Of a stretch of 64,000 nt of DNA, positions 54,560-63,693 are shown in pieces. The DNA comes from an uncultured Clostridia bacterium (GTDB lineage Bacteria > Bacillota > Clostridia > Oscillospirales > Acutalibacteraceae), in assembly GCA_945874765.1 (NCBI GenBank), contig CAMCHQ010000001.1, positions 124,001 to 188,000 of the forward strand. Direction: 5' to 3'. The position numbers were made by a program, and so were the translations under genes. The first letter of the stretch is position 1, and each line of letters begins with the position of its first letter. The notes beneath the pieces are model-generated. The model saw nothing but the letters and a program-made list of their open reading frames with translations, was not told the origin of the DNA and searched no databases.

Positions 54560-55746
54560 TATTTACCACTCTCACTTTTGTCAATAAGCGATTGCCTGTG
54601 AACAAATACCGTTGAACCCATTTGGCAAATTGATTTAACTGAATCATCAACGCTGATTTTTTTCTTTTCTTTCATATTGCCGAGAGAGTAGGTAATTATG
54701 TTACTGTTGGTTAAAACGCTGACAGTGCTTGATGAAGCTGAAATATATCTGATATTACCGCTCACCTTAGTTTCGCTTTTTGTATTTCCCCCCGCTCTGA
54801 CTCTGACAAGCTTATTTTCCGTTGAATTGTTATAATCGTTATAAGCCAAAACAAGTTCGTCATTCGGTGTGAAGTTATAGCAAACGGTATTTATTTTACC
54901 GCATTCAAAAACGGTCTTTAATTTCTTTTGATTGGAAACTATACCGACAAAATTATCGGCTACAACGTAAAGATTATCGCTGTTATATTTTAGGTTGAGA
55001 ACATTGCAGTTAGGCAAATCAATTTCTGCCTTAGGCTTATCGGTTCCGATATTCATAGTATAAAGTTTAGCCTTCAGTTGAGCGTTTTTACTGTTTACGG
55101 CAACGAAAGCTATTTTACTTGCGCTGTTATTAATCGCAATATCGACAATATATCCGTAGTCTAAATCATAACTCATTTTTTTATCAAGTGATTTATTATA
55201 AACAGACACGTTGCAAAGCTTATCGCCCGAAAGAGTGGCAACAACGGTATTTCCGTTTTTAGCTACATCGCCACAAAGAATATTGCCCGAAAGTTCATTT
55301 TCATAAACATTTTCACTCGTATTGTCAAGGCGCAACTTTGTACTGCCCTGGTCAACGATTAAAGAATAAATACCCGACGTTTTAATTACAGGGTTTGAGT
55401 AGCCGTGGTCAAAGGTATATTTTGCAACCGCTTTTTTAGTATCGAGAACAGTGAAACTTGACGGCGTCAAAATACCAAGCTTATTATTTACATTTTTGAC
55501 TACAACGTTTTGAGAAGAATCAAGATTATAAGGAAAATTATTTTTATTTATATCCTGCGAAAGCGAAAACTTACCGTTTGAATCGGTAAAATGTTCCTTC
55601 ACGGTATTAATATTAATTTCGCAAACTTTCATTACAATCAATATTGCAACAATAACGGCAATTACAATCCAAACAATCGTTTTATTTCGTTTATCCTTTT
55701 TGGCTTTTAGCTCCTTTTTATGCATCTCACGCTGATTGCCTGCCAC
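54559..55746 (-). CDS. DUF5711-like membrane-anchored beta-propeller protein
   Basis: About 395 residues: a basic cytoplasmic tail (REMHKKELKAKKDKRNK), one membrane helix (TIVWIVIAVIVAILIVM) and an extracytoplasmic domain of repeated beta-strands resembling a WD40-like or propeller fold. It fits DUF5711, a clostridial family of unknown function. The frame opens at a GTG (55755), but AGGTG is correctly spaced for the GTG at 55746. It is coupled to cvpA by an overlapping stop/start. Confidence 0.75.
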   Translation of the reverse strand: MAGNQREMHKKELKAKKDKRNKTIVWIVIAVIVAILIVMKVCEININTVKEHFTDSNGKFSLSQDINKNNFPYNLDSSQNVVVKNVNNKLGILTPSSFTVLDTKKAVAKYTFDHGYSNPVIKTSGIYSLIVDQGSTKLRLDNTSENVYENELSGNILCGDVAKNGNTVVATLSGDKLCNVSVYNKSLDKKMSYDLDYGYIVDIAINNSASKIAFVAVNSKNAQLKAKLYTMNIGTDKPKAEIDLPNCNVLNLKYNSDNLYVVADNFVGIVSNQKKLKTVFECGKINTVCYNFTPNDELVLAYNDYNNSTENKLVRVRAGGNTKSETKVSGNIRYISASSSTVSVLTNSNIITYSLGNMKEKKKISVDDSVKSICQMGSTVFVHRQSLIDKSESGK

Positions 55747-55759
55747 ATATCTCACCTGC

Positions 55760-56494
55760 CTAATAATTAATTTTATTCAAATAAAGCCCCTGAGGCGGAG
55801 CAGTCTTACCCGCACGTTTACGTTCTTTTGAAAGAATTACGTTTTTAAGCTCATTTTCTTTAATTTTACCCTCCGACACAAACAAAAGAGTGCCGACCAT
55901 AATTCTGACCATATTGTAAAGAAAACCGTCAGCCTCGACCTTAAAATACACCATATCGCCCTCACGCCAAACTTTAAAAGATTTGACGTTTCTTACTGTA
56001 TCCTCAACGTCGCTTTTTGACGAGCAAAATCCGGAATAATCGAATGTGCCGACATATGCCTGAGCCTGAGCGTTAAGATAATCGGCGTCAATGGGGCGTC
56101 TGTAATAGTAAGCGTATTTCGGCAAAAAAGCATTAGGTCGCCTGCCGTTATAAAGCTTATATAAATATTCCTTTGATTTGCAGGAATATCGAGGGTGAAA
56201 ATCGCTGTCACATTCCTCACAATCAATAACGGCTATATCATTAGGTAACTTTGAATTAAGCGCCATAATAACGCCCTCATTTGATATATTCATATCCGTT
56301 TCAAGAGTGAGAACATACATATTGGCGTGAACGAATGAATCCGTCCTACTGCAACCCGTTACATCAAGACGTTTTAAAAAAACTTTTTCAACGGCGTTTT
56401 GAAACATCTCTTGAACGGTAACGGCATTTTTTTGCACCTGCCAACCGTGGTAAGACGAGCCGTCATATTGAATTGTTATTTTTAATTTTCTCAT
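55760..56494 (-). CDS. truA: tRNA pseudouridine(38-40) synthase
   Basis: A 244-residue enzyme converting uridines 38-40 of many tRNAs to pseudouridine. The N-terminus has the family start ITIQYDGSSYHGWQVQ; the catalytic Asp is D52 in CSRTDSFVHA, and the C-terminus has FLYNMVRIMVGTL. The active-site segment departs from the usual GRTDxGVHA by Ser and Phe at two Gly positions. It overlaps ecfT by four bases (ATGA), an arrangement common in clostridia (ecfA-ecfA-ecfT-truA). Confidence 0.92.
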   Translation of the reverse strand: MRKLKITIQYDGSSYHGWQVQKNAVTVQEMFQNAVEKVFLKRLDVTGCSRTDSFVHANMYVLTLETDMNISNEGVIMALNSKLPNDIAVIDCEECDSDFHPRYSCKSKEYLYKLYNGRRPNAFLPKYAYYYRRPIDADYLNAQAQAYVGTFDYSGFCSSKSDVEDTVRNVKSFKVWREGDMVYFKVEADGFLYNMVRIMVGTLLFVSEGKIKENELKNVILSKERKRAGKTAPPQGLYLNKINY

Positions 56495-57303
56495 ATTACC
56501 TTTTTAAATATAAAATTAAACGAAACAAGAAGCGCAATAAATACAATTACTGCCGCAAGAGCAATATAATCTCTCGCTTCAAATTTCATAACTTTCATTT
56601 TTGTTCTGCCCTCGCCGCCACGATAGCAACGGCACTCCATAGCATACGCAAGTTCATTTGCTCTTCTGAATGCCGAGATAAAAAGAGGAATAAGAACAGG
56701 AACAAGCGCCTTTGCTCTATGAATAAGACCGCCCGATTCCATATCTGCACCACGTGATTTTTGAGCAGACATAATTTTATCAATTTCCTCAATCAAAGTA
56801 GGAATAAATCTCAAAGCAATAGTCATTGTCATTGAAATTGAATGAACGTCTATTTTAAATATTTTCAGCGGCTTCATAAGCCTTTCAAGCCCGTCTGTCA
56901 GCTCATTCGGAGAAGTGGTATATGTTAAAAGCGAACTTATAACAACAAGAGTAATAATTCTAATTGACATAAAAACAGCCGTCATAATACCGTTTTCCGT
57001 AATTTTGAGCTTCCAAATTTGAACAAGCGGCTCGCCCTTGCCGTAAAAGAGATTAAGTATTGCAGTAAACAAAATAATAATAACAAGCGGCTTAATACTT
57101 TTCATCACCGTTTTAAGCGGTATTTTAGAAATAAGTACAAGTGCAACGGTTGCAACCACAATAACCGCAAGAGCCGGCAAAGTTTTGCAAATAAAAATTG
57201 CAACAATAAGCAAAACGGTAAGAATGATTTTCATTCTCGAATCCATTTTGTGAACAACGGAATTACCGGGGAAATACTGACCTATAGTGATATCCGTAAT
57301 CAT
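56491..57303 (-). CDS. ecfT: ECF transporter T component
   Basis: A 270-residue membrane protein with about five helices and the two coupling motifs, seen as SQKSRGADM-like AQKSRGADMESGG and AYAMECRCYRGG, which contact the two ATPases. It links vitamin-binding S components to EcfA1/EcfA2. It overlaps ecfA2 and truA by four bases each. No S component is encoded in the window, so this is a shared (group II) module. Confidence 0.93.
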   Translation of the reverse strand: MITDITIGQYFPGNSVVHKMDSRMKIILTVLLIVAIFICKTLPALAVIVVATVALVLISKIPLKTVMKSIKPLVIIILFTAILNLFYGKGEPLVQIWKLKITENGIMTAVFMSIRIITLVVISSLLTYTTSPNELTDGLERLMKPLKIFKIDVHSISMTMTIALRFIPTLIEEIDKIMSAQKSRGADMESGGLIHRAKALVPVLIPLFISAFRRANELAYAMECRCYRGGEGRTKMKVMKFEARDYIALAAVIVFIALLVSFNFIFKKVI

Positions 57304-58172
57304 TTCACAGCACCTCCCGCCAAAAGTCTTTTATATTCCTCAACGCCCTGCTCAACTGTATAAATATCAGTCCTGCAATCAATGCCGGACGCTTTAAGTT
57401 TTAAGAATATATCTGTTATTTCAGGAACATTCAAGCCCATTTCTTTAAGTTCGCTGCCGTGTGAATAAACCTCATTAACGCTGCCGCAAAAAGCGAGTTT
57501 GCCTTTATTCATAACAATAACCTTTTTGCACAGTTTCGCAACGTCCTCCATAGAATGAGAAACAAACAAAACGGTATTGCCCATCCTGCTTTGATATTCC
57601 TTAATAAGATTAAGAATAGTATCCCTGCCCTTTGGGTCAAGACCCGCACACGGTTCATCAAGAATAAGCACCTTAGGCTCCATAGCTATGATAGATGCAA
57701 TTGCGACACGTCTTTTTTGACCGCCGGAAAGGTCAAAGGGAGATTTTTTTGAAAATTCATCAAACGAAAGACCGACAAATTCCATACTTTTTCTTATTCT
57801 TCTGTCAATCTCAGCCTCATCAAGACCCATTTGCTTAGGACCGAAAGCAATTTCCTTATAAACATCCTCTTCAAAAATTTGATATTCGGGATATTGGAAG
57901 CAAAGACCGACCGCAAAACGAACCTGCCTGATTTCTTTTCTATTTTCTTTTGACCAAATATCCTTACCGTCAAGAATTACTTTACCCTTATGAGGTTCAA
58001 GAAGTCCGTTCAAATGCTGAATCAGGGTTGATTTACCCGAACCCGTATGACCGATAATACCGATAAGGTCGCCCTGCTCAATTTCAAGGCTTACATCATC
58101 AAGAGCCGCAGTTTGAAACGGAGTTCCTATGCTGTAAAGATATTCAATATTTTCGCAGACAAGAAACGCCAT
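57300..58172 (-). CDS. ecfA2: ECF transporter ATPase EcfA2
   Basis: A 290-residue ATPase with Walker A GHTGSGKST, Q-loop LCFQYPEYQIFE, signature LSGGQKRR and Walker B VLILDEPCAGLDP (Cys variant). The PEYQ form of the Q-helix is typical of EcfA2. The C-terminal extension (about 230-290) is the usual EcfA dimerisation tail. It overlaps ecfT and directly follows ecfA1. Confidence 0.93.
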   Translation of the reverse strand: MAFLVCENIEYLYSIGTPFQTAALDDVSLEIEQGDLIGIIGHTGSGKSTLIQHLNGLLEPHKGKVILDGKDIWSKENRKEIRQVRFAVGLCFQYPEYQIFEEDVYKEIAFGPKQMGLDEAEIDRRIRKSMEFVGLSFDEFSKKSPFDLSGGQKRRVAIASIIAMEPKVLILDEPCAGLDPKGRDTILNLIKEYQSRMGNTVLFVSHSMEDVAKLCKKVIVMNKGKLAFCGSVNEVYSHGSELKEMGLNVPEITDIFLKLKASGIDCRTDIYTVEQGVEEYKRLLAGGAVK

Positions 58173-59024
58173 TTATTCTTTTGCCTCCAAAGTTTTCTTT
58201 AATAATTTCACGCAATCATCAGCGTTTAAAACTGTATTTTCGCTTTTAAGTCCAAGCCTGTGAACAAGCTCCGTTGACTGAGGAACATCAAGACCGAGCG
58301 CCTTAACCTCGTCAAATTTCGAAAATACGTTTTGCGGTGTATCGTCAAGTTTAATTTCACCGCTGTCCATAACAACTACCCTGTCAGCCTGAACAGCCTC
58401 ATCCATATAGTGAGTTATGAGAACAATAGTAATGCCCTCTTCCTTATTAAGCTTTTTAATCGTACTTAAAACCTCTTGTCTGCCGCTTGGGTCAAGCATA
58501 GCAGTAGGTTCATCAAGGACAATACACATAGGCTTCATTGCAATAATACCTGCAACGGCGACACGCTGCTTTTGACCGCCTGAAAGTTTATTAGGCGCTT
58601 TAAGTCGATAATCGTACATACCGACCGTTTTAAGCGCAGCGTCAACACGTCTTCTTATTTCCTTAGGTTCAACTCCCAAATTTTCAACGCCGAATGCGAC
58701 GTCCTCCTCAACGATTGAGGAAACAATTTGGTTATCGGGATTTTGAAAAACCATTCCGACCTTACGCCTGATATCAAAAATAGTATCATCGTCCTCGACT
58801 TTTTGACCGTCAACGATAACCTCACCGCTTTGGGCAATATTTATACCGTTAATAAGCTTTGCCGTTGTTGATTTACCCGAGCCGTTATGCCCCAAAATTG
58901 CGACGAAACTGCCTTTTTCAATTGTTAAGTTAAAATTCTTAAGTACGTCGACAGTAACCTGATTTTCCTCATCATCGTCGACCACATAAGAAAAGTCTAC
59001 ATTTCTAAATTCAATTAAATTCAT
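58173..59024 (-). CDS. ecfA1: ECF transporter ATPase EcfA1
   Basis: A 283-residue ATPase with Walker A GHNGSGKST, Q-loop MVFQNPDNQIVS, signature LSGGQKQR and Walker B CIVLDEPTAMLDP. The NPDNQ form of the Q-helix is typical of EcfA1. The start ATG 59024 overlaps the stop of the upstream methyltransferase gene (TAATG); the frame is open 11 codons further, but that part is inside the other gene. Confidence 0.93.
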   Translation of the reverse strand: MNLIEFRNVDFSYVVDDDEENQVTVDVLKNFNLTIEKGSFVAILGHNGSGKSTTAKLINGINIAQSGEVIVDGQKVEDDDTIFDIRRKVGMVFQNPDNQIVSSIVEEDVAFGVENLGVEPKEIRRRVDAALKTVGMYDYRLKAPNKLSGGQKQRVAVAGIIAMKPMCIVLDEPTAMLDPSGRQEVLSTIKKLNKEEGITIVLITHYMDEAVQADRVVVMDSGEIKLDDTPQNVFSKFDEVKALGLDVPQSTELVHRLGLKSENTVLNADDCVKLLKKTLEAKE

Positions 59025-59899
59025 TATTTCAACATCCAAATTGCCGTCGAGCCGCAAGGAAGCACTCTGCCGTTAGATGAAACCGGAAGTCCGATTTCGT
59101 CAGCCACAACCTTTCCGCCTCGTTTATCGGTAATTACATCATCAAGAATATATTTCATAACAGAAGCCGAAAGTCCTGTTGTATAAGAATTAAGCATAAC
59201 CATAAGCGGCTTATCTGAGAGCACCTGCTCAACAAGTTTTACAAAATCATAAATACTGTCCTCAAGATGCCAAATTTCGCCTTTAGGACCACGTCCGTAG
59301 CTTGGTGGGTCAAGAATAACAATATCATACTTATTGCCACGCCTGATTTCACGCTGAACGAATTTAATACAATCGTCAACAATCCATCTGATTTGACCTT
59401 CATTAACACCGGAAGCGACTGCATTTTCCTTAGCCCACTGAACCATACCACGAGATGCGTCAACGTGAACTACCGAAGCGCCTTCTTTAAGGCACGCAAC
59501 CGTTGCGCCGCCCGTGTAAGCGAAAAGATTAAGAACTTTAACATTTCGGCACTCGCTCTTAGCTCTTTTGATAACTTCTCTTGTAAAATCCCAATTGACA
59601 GCCTGCTCAGGAAATATTCCCGTATGCTTAAAGCCCATAGTTTTGATGTTAAAGGTTAAATCCTTATATCTAATCTGCCAAGAAGAAGGAATTTTACTAT
59701 GTACCTGCCATCTGCCGCCGCCTGTTCTTGAACGAAGATAGGTAGCGTCCGGCTGGAACCAAAATTTATTTTCCTTTTTACTTTTCCAAATTACCTGAGG
59801 GTCAGGTCTGACAAGGATTTCTCTCGTCCATCTTTCAAGCTTATAGCCGCTGCTGCAATCTATAAGTTCATAATCTTCCCAATCTTTTGAATATCTCAT
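59024..59899 (-). CDS. RlmI/RlmK-like class I SAM-dependent RNA methyltransferase
   Basis: A 291-residue methyltransferase of the COG1092-like group without a PUA domain. SAM-binding motif LNLFAYTGGATVACL (about 122-136), the acidic motif VVHVDASRG, and catalytic motif IVILDPPSYGRGPKGE near 205-220. Related enzymes methylate 23S rRNA cytosine or guanine; the exact target is open. It is coupled to ecfA1. Ribosome binding site AAAGGAA. Confidence 0.85.
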   Translation of the reverse strand: MRYSKDWEDYELIDCSSGYKLERWTREILVRPDPQVIWKSKKENKFWFQPDATYLRSRTGGGRWQVHSKIPSSWQIRYKDLTFNIKTMGFKHTGIFPEQAVNWDFTREVIKRAKSECRNVKVLNLFAYTGGATVACLKEGASVVHVDASRGMVQWAKENAVASGVNEGQIRWIVDDCIKFVQREIRRGNKYDIVILDPPSYGRGPKGEIWHLEDSIYDFVKLVEQVLSDKPLMVMLNSYTTGLSASVMKYILDDVITDKRGGKVVADEIGLPVSSNGRVLPCGSTAIWMLK

Positions 59900-59911
59900 A
59901 TATTAATTCCT

Positions 59912-61264
59912 TTATGATAATCTGTTTCTTACAACGTCGGCGATTTTATTACCGAGAACCGTAATTTGCTCTAAGTCGCTTCCCTCAAGCATTACACGAA
60001 TAAGAGGTTCCGTTCCGCTTACACGAACAAGAACACGTCCCTCGCCCATAAGCTCCATTTCCGCCTGCTGAACGGCAGAAATAATATATTCGTCGTTATT
60101 ATACTTTTGCTTTCCTTCAGGGGTAACCTCAACGTTAATAAGAACCTGAGGATAAACTTTCATTATTTTTGCAAGTTCGGAAAGCTTCTTGCCCGATTTT
60201 ACAACTGCTTCAAGAAGCTGAACGCCGGAAAGTTCACCGTCGCCCGTTGTTGCATAATCAAGAAAAATAACGTGACCGCTTTGCTCACCGCCGATATTAT
60301 AACCGTCTTTCAACATTCTTTCAAGAACATATCTGTCACCTACTGCGGTTTTGGCACAGGAAATATCGTTTTCCTCGCAGAATTTGAAAAATCCCATATT
60401 ACTCATAACAGTGACAACTGCGGTATTTTTAGCAAGCTTGCCCTCGTCCTTCATTTTCTTTGAACAAATAGCAATTACTTTATCTCCGTCAACAAGTTCG
60501 CCGTTTTCATCAACAGCAAGCATTCTGTCAGCGTCGCCGTCAAATGCAAGACCCAAATCAAGAGAAGCGTCTTTAACAAATCTCATAAGCTCCTCGGGGT
60601 GAGTGGAACCGCATTTGTCATTAATATTTGTTCCGTCGGGTGTATCGGAAAGCATAAGGCACTTAGCACCAAGTGACGTAAATATTTCCTTAGCGCAAAC
60701 CGAAGCACTGCCGTTGGCACAATCAAGAGCAATTGAAAGACCGTCAAAACGAACGTCTGTTGTTGACACAACGTGCTTCACATAATCACTGACCGCCGTT
60801 TTGCAATAAAGTCTGTTACCTACCTCACCGCCTGTAAGAGTAGGAATTTCCTCGGCGTTATCAAGAATAATCGCTTCAATTTCATTTTCAAGTGCGTCAT
60901 CAAGTTTATAGCCGTTGCCCTGAAAAATCTTAATTCCGTTATATTCGCAAGGGTTGTGAGAAGCTGAAATCATAACGCCCGCCTCACAGCCGTATTTATC
61001 AACCAAATAAGCAACTGCCGGAGTAGGAACAATTCCTACAGAAAGAACATTACAGCCGACCGAACAAAGCCCTGCCGTAAGTGCCGCTTCAAGCATATCG
61101 CCCGAAGCACGAGTATCCTTGCCTATAAGGACTGTCGGCTTTGATGATTTACTTTCTTTAAGCAAAACCATTGCTGCCGCTCTGCCTATTTGAAGTGCAA
61201 GTTCAGAGGTCAAATCAACGTTTGCAACTCCCCTTACACCGTCCGTACCAAAAAGTCTGCCCAT
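59912..61264 (-). CDS. glmM: Phosphoglucosamine mutase
   Basis: A 450-residue enzyme converting glucosamine 6-phosphate to glucosamine 1-phosphate for UDP-GlcNAc and cell wall synthesis. Phosphoserine loop ISASHNPCEYNG with S102, metal loop AFDGDADRM, sugar loop GGEQSGHVI and the C-terminal phosphate-binding VRVSGTEPLIRVM. In many Firmicutes it follows cdaA-cdaR; here that operon is about 55 kb away. Confidence 0.95.
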   Translation of the reverse strand: MGRLFGTDGVRGVANVDLTSELALQIGRAAAMVLLKESKSSKPTVLIGKDTRASGDMLEAALTAGLCSVGCNVLSVGIVPTPAVAYLVDKYGCEAGVMISASHNPCEYNGIKIFQGNGYKLDDALENEIEAIILDNAEEIPTLTGGEVGNRLYCKTAVSDYVKHVVSTTDVRFDGLSIALDCANGSASVCAKEIFTSLGAKCLMLSDTPDGTNINDKCGSTHPEELMRFVKDASLDLGLAFDGDADRMLAVDENGELVDGDKVIAICSKKMKDEGKLAKNTAVVTVMSNMGFFKFCEENDISCAKTAVGDRYVLERMLKDGYNIGGEQSGHVIFLDYATTGDGELSGVQLLEAVVKSGKKLSELAKIMKVYPQVLINVEVTPEGKQKYNNDEYIISAVQQAEMELMGEGRVLVRVSGTEPLIRVMLEGSDLEQITVLGNKIADVVRNRLS

Positions 61265-61295
61265 AATAGTTCCTCATTCCTAATTAGTTTAGTTA

Positions 61296-62330
61296 TTATA
61301 AAAGTGATTGCTGACCGGGTTGTTCAAGCCCCAAATGCTGATATGCAAGAGGAGTAACGCATCTTCCTCTCGGTGTTCTAGAAAGAAAACCTATTTGCAT
61401 AAGATAGGGCTCATAAACGTCCTCAATAGTAACCGATTCTTCACCAATAGCCGCCGCAATGGTATCAAGACCTACAGGGCCGCCGTTATAATTTTTAATC
61501 ATAGTTGTCAATAACACTCTGTCGATATTATCAAGACCGAGATTATCAATTTCCATTCTTTCAAGAGCGTCAACTGCCGCTTCCTTACTAATCACGCCGT
61601 CATACTTAACCTGAGCAAAATCACGGCTTCTTTTAAGAAGTCTGTTTGCAATACGTGGTGTTCCTCTTGAACGTGAAGCAATTTCCATAGCGCCTTTTTC
61701 ATCAACAGGGATATTAAGAATATCAGCGCTTCTTTTAACGATTGAAGCAAGCTGTTCATTAGTATACATTTCAAGCCTGAAAATCACGCCGAATCTGTCA
61801 CGAAGAGGTGCTGAAAGCTGACCTGCACGGGTTGTTGCACCGATAAGAGTAAAATGCGGCAAATCAAGTCTTATTGACCTTGCCGAAGGACCTTTGCCGA
61901 TAATAATATCGAGCGCCCCATCCTCCATAGCCGGATAAAGAACTTCCTCAACCTGCCTGTTAAGACGGTGAATCTCATCAATAAACAAAACGTCACCTTC
62001 TTGAAGATTAGTAAGAAGAGCTGCCAAATCGCCCTGTTTTTCAATAGCCGGACCGCTTGTCACACGGAGATTAACACCCATTTCATTTGCAATAACACCC
62101 GCAAGAGTAGTTTTACCGAGACCCGGAGGTCCATACAAAAGAACGTGGTCAAGTGCTTCTCCTCTTCCCCTTGCCGCCTGAATATAAACAGCAAGATTTT
62201 CCTTAACCTTATCCTGACCGATATAGTCATCAAGCACTTTAGGTCTTAAAGAATTTTCTATATCGTTATCCTCGGGAGTAAAATCAGAAGTAACTATTCT
62301 GCTTTCAAAATCCATTTCGGTTTCCTGCAT
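61296..62330 (-). CDS. ruvB: Holliday junction branch migration ATPase RuvB
   Basis: A 344-residue AAA+ motor. Walker [10 protein letters not shown] at about 67-75, Walker [11 protein letters not shown], sensor [18 protein letters not shown] with arginine finger, and the C-terminal winged helix with [10 protein letters not shown]. It drives Holliday junction migration with RuvA. A perfect AGGAGGT precedes the ATG at 62330. Confidence 0.96.
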   Translation of the reverse strand: MQETEMDFESRIVTSDFTPEDNDIENSLRPKVLDDYIGQDKVKENLAVYIQAARGRGEALDHVLLYGPPGLGKTTLAGVIANEMGVNLRVTSGPAIEKQGDLAALLTNLQEGDVLFIDEIHRLNRQVEEVLYPAMEDGALDIIIGKGPSARSIRLDLPHFTLIGATTRAGQLSAPLRDRFGVIFRLEMYTNEQLASIVKRSADILNIPVDEKGAMEIASRSRGTPRIANRLLKRSRDFAQVKYDGVISKEAAVDALERMEIDNLGLDNIDRVLLTTMIKNYNGGPVGLDTIAAAIGEESVTIEDVYEPYLMQIGFLSRTPRGRCVTPLAYQHLGLEQPGQQSLL

Positions 62331-62344
62331 AAACGATTACCTCC

Positions 62345-62950
62345 TTATAAATTCTTGGCAAGCTCTTTCAAGCCGTGCCTAATCATTTCATCAACTGACA
62401 TTGAACTGTCAAGCGAACCGACAACCAAAGCCGCATCTGCCTGGGAATAGCCGAGAGATACAAGTGCCTCAACAGCCTCAGCGCTTGCACTGCCTGCAAC
62501 ATTATTTTGCAAATTGGAAACAGTTGCCGAAGCCGCCTCGGTAGCAATCGTACCGATTTTGTCTTTAAGTTCGAGAACCACTCTTTCAGCCGTTTTTTTG
62601 CCGACGCCCTGCGCCGCAGTAATCGACTTAGAGTCACCCGAAGCAATGCAAAGAGCCAACCTATCCGGAGTAAGCTCGGAAAGAATTGCAATTGCCGCCT
62701 TAGGACCGATACCCGAAACAGTAATAAGAAGTTTAAATGCATCAAGCTCTGCGGTAGTGGCAAAAGCGTACAAGTCCATTGCATCCTCACGTACTGCAAG
62801 ATGAGTAAAGACATTCACTTCCTTGCCGATTTCACCGACCTGCTTAGCGGTATTAAGTGAAGTAAAGCACTTAAATCCCACGCCGCCGCATTCAACAACT
62901 ATAAAATTAACATCACAAACAGTAAGTTTGCCTTTTAAATTATATATCAT
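62345..62950 (-). CDS. ruvA: Holliday junction binding protein RuvA
   Basis: A 201-residue protein: OB fold (1-62), two helix-hairpin-helix motifs (LITVSGIGPKAAIAIL and ITAAQGVGKKTAERVVLELKDK) and a C-terminal UBA-like RuvB-binding domain (AVEALVSLGYSQADAA). Located between ruvB and ruvC with gaps of 14 and 11 bases. Confidence 0.96.
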   Translation of the reverse strand: MIYNLKGKLTVCDVNFIVVECGGVGFKCFTSLNTAKQVGEIGKEVNVFTHLAVREDAMDLYAFATTAELDAFKLLITVSGIGPKAAIAILSELTPDRLALCIASGDSKSITAAQGVGKKTAERVVLELKDKIGTIATEAASATVSNLQNNVAGSASAEAVEALVSLGYSQADAALVVGSLDSSMSVDEMIRHGLKELAKNL

Positions 62951-62961
62951 AACAAATCCCT

Positions 62962-63462
62962 TTATTTCAGTGAATTAAGTCTACCCATCATTGAGCCGGA
63001 ACAGTGACCGTGGCAAATAGCCATAGCCAAAGCGTCAGCAGTATCATCGGGCTTAGGTATTTTCGAAAGACCGAGCATCAGCCTTGTCATTTCCTGCACC
63101 TGCTTTTTTTCAGCTCTGCCGTAACCTACAACCGCCTGCTTGACCTGAAGAGGTGTATATTCAAAAATATCAACCCCGTAATTTTGAGCCGAAAGAGTGA
63201 TAACTCCCCTCGCCTGCGCCACGTCAATAACAGTCTTAGCATTATTATTGTAGAAAAGTTTTTCCATACTCATAACCTCAGGCTTATACTTTTCAAACAG
63301 ATAACACATATCGTTATAAATCGTTTGAAGTCTAAGAGGAAAATCGGTGTGAGCCTCTGTAGTTATAGCACCGTAACCGAGCACACGAAACTTATTCATT
63401 TTATATTCAAGCACACCCCAGCCGACAATTGCGTAGCCCGGGTCAATTCCGAGAATTATCAT
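62962..63462 (-). CDS. ruvC: Holliday junction resolvase RuvC
   Basis: A 166-residue RNase H-fold endonuclease. The four catalytic acidic residues are D7 (LGIDPG), E67 (SMEKLFY), D140 and D143 (PDDTADALA). First gene of a ruvC-ruvA-ruvB operon. yebC, often upstream in clostridia, is absent. Ribosome binding site GGGGT. Confidence 0.95.
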   Translation of the reverse strand: MIILGIDPGYAIVGWGVLEYKMNKFRVLGYGAITTEAHTDFPLRLQTIYNDMCYLFEKYKPEVMSMEKLFYNNNAKTVIDVAQARGVITLSAQNYGVDIFEYTPLQVKQAVVGYGRAEKKQVQEMTRLMLGLSKIPKPDDTADALAMAICHGHCSGSMMGRLNSLK

Positions 63463-63490
63463 ATCATACTACCCCATAATAAATCAATTT

Positions 63491-63519
63491 ATTATATCAC
63501 AGTAATTATTAATAAGCAA
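63491..63519 (-). promoter_or_regulatory. Promoter of the ruvCAB operon
   Basis: On the minus strand TTGCTT (63519-63514), 17 bases, TATAAT (63496-63491). No SOS box (LexA-type GAAC-N4-GTTC) was recognised close by. Confidence 0.6.
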
Positions 63520-63555
63520 TATATAATATATAAATTATTTATAATAAAATAAAGA

Positions 63556-63577
63556 AAGGCAGTCAAATGACTGCCTT
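63556..63577 (-). terminator. Rho-independent terminator
   Basis: AAGGCAGTCA pairs with TGACTGCCTT, followed on the minus strand by TCTTTATTTTATT. It ends the transcript coming from the FMN reductase-like gene through the hairpin element. Confidence 0.8.
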
Positions 63578-63580
63578 AAA

Positions 63581-63693
63581 TCCCTTTGAGTGCAACAAGT
63601 TGCACCCACCGTCTTGCCTCCCGGCTCGGTCGGTGCTTCTGCACTAAAGTGCAGAGGTCTCCACCGGAGACCCGCACCCTTTACAAGGGAGGC
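63581..63693. repeat. Multi-hairpin intergenic element
   Basis: A 113-base, GC-rich block with nested complementarity: GCCTCCC (63616-63622) with GGGAGGC (63687-63693), GGTGC (63632-63636) with GCACC (63674-63678), TCTGCAC (63638-63644) with GTGCAGA (63649-63655), GGTCTCC (63656-63662) with GGAGACC (63666-63672), and a separate GTGCAAC/GTTGCAC hairpin (63590-63605). It ends one base from the stop of the FMN reductase-like gene. It resembles dispersed palindromic repeats of gut clostridia, or could be a structured RNA. Confidence 0.65.
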
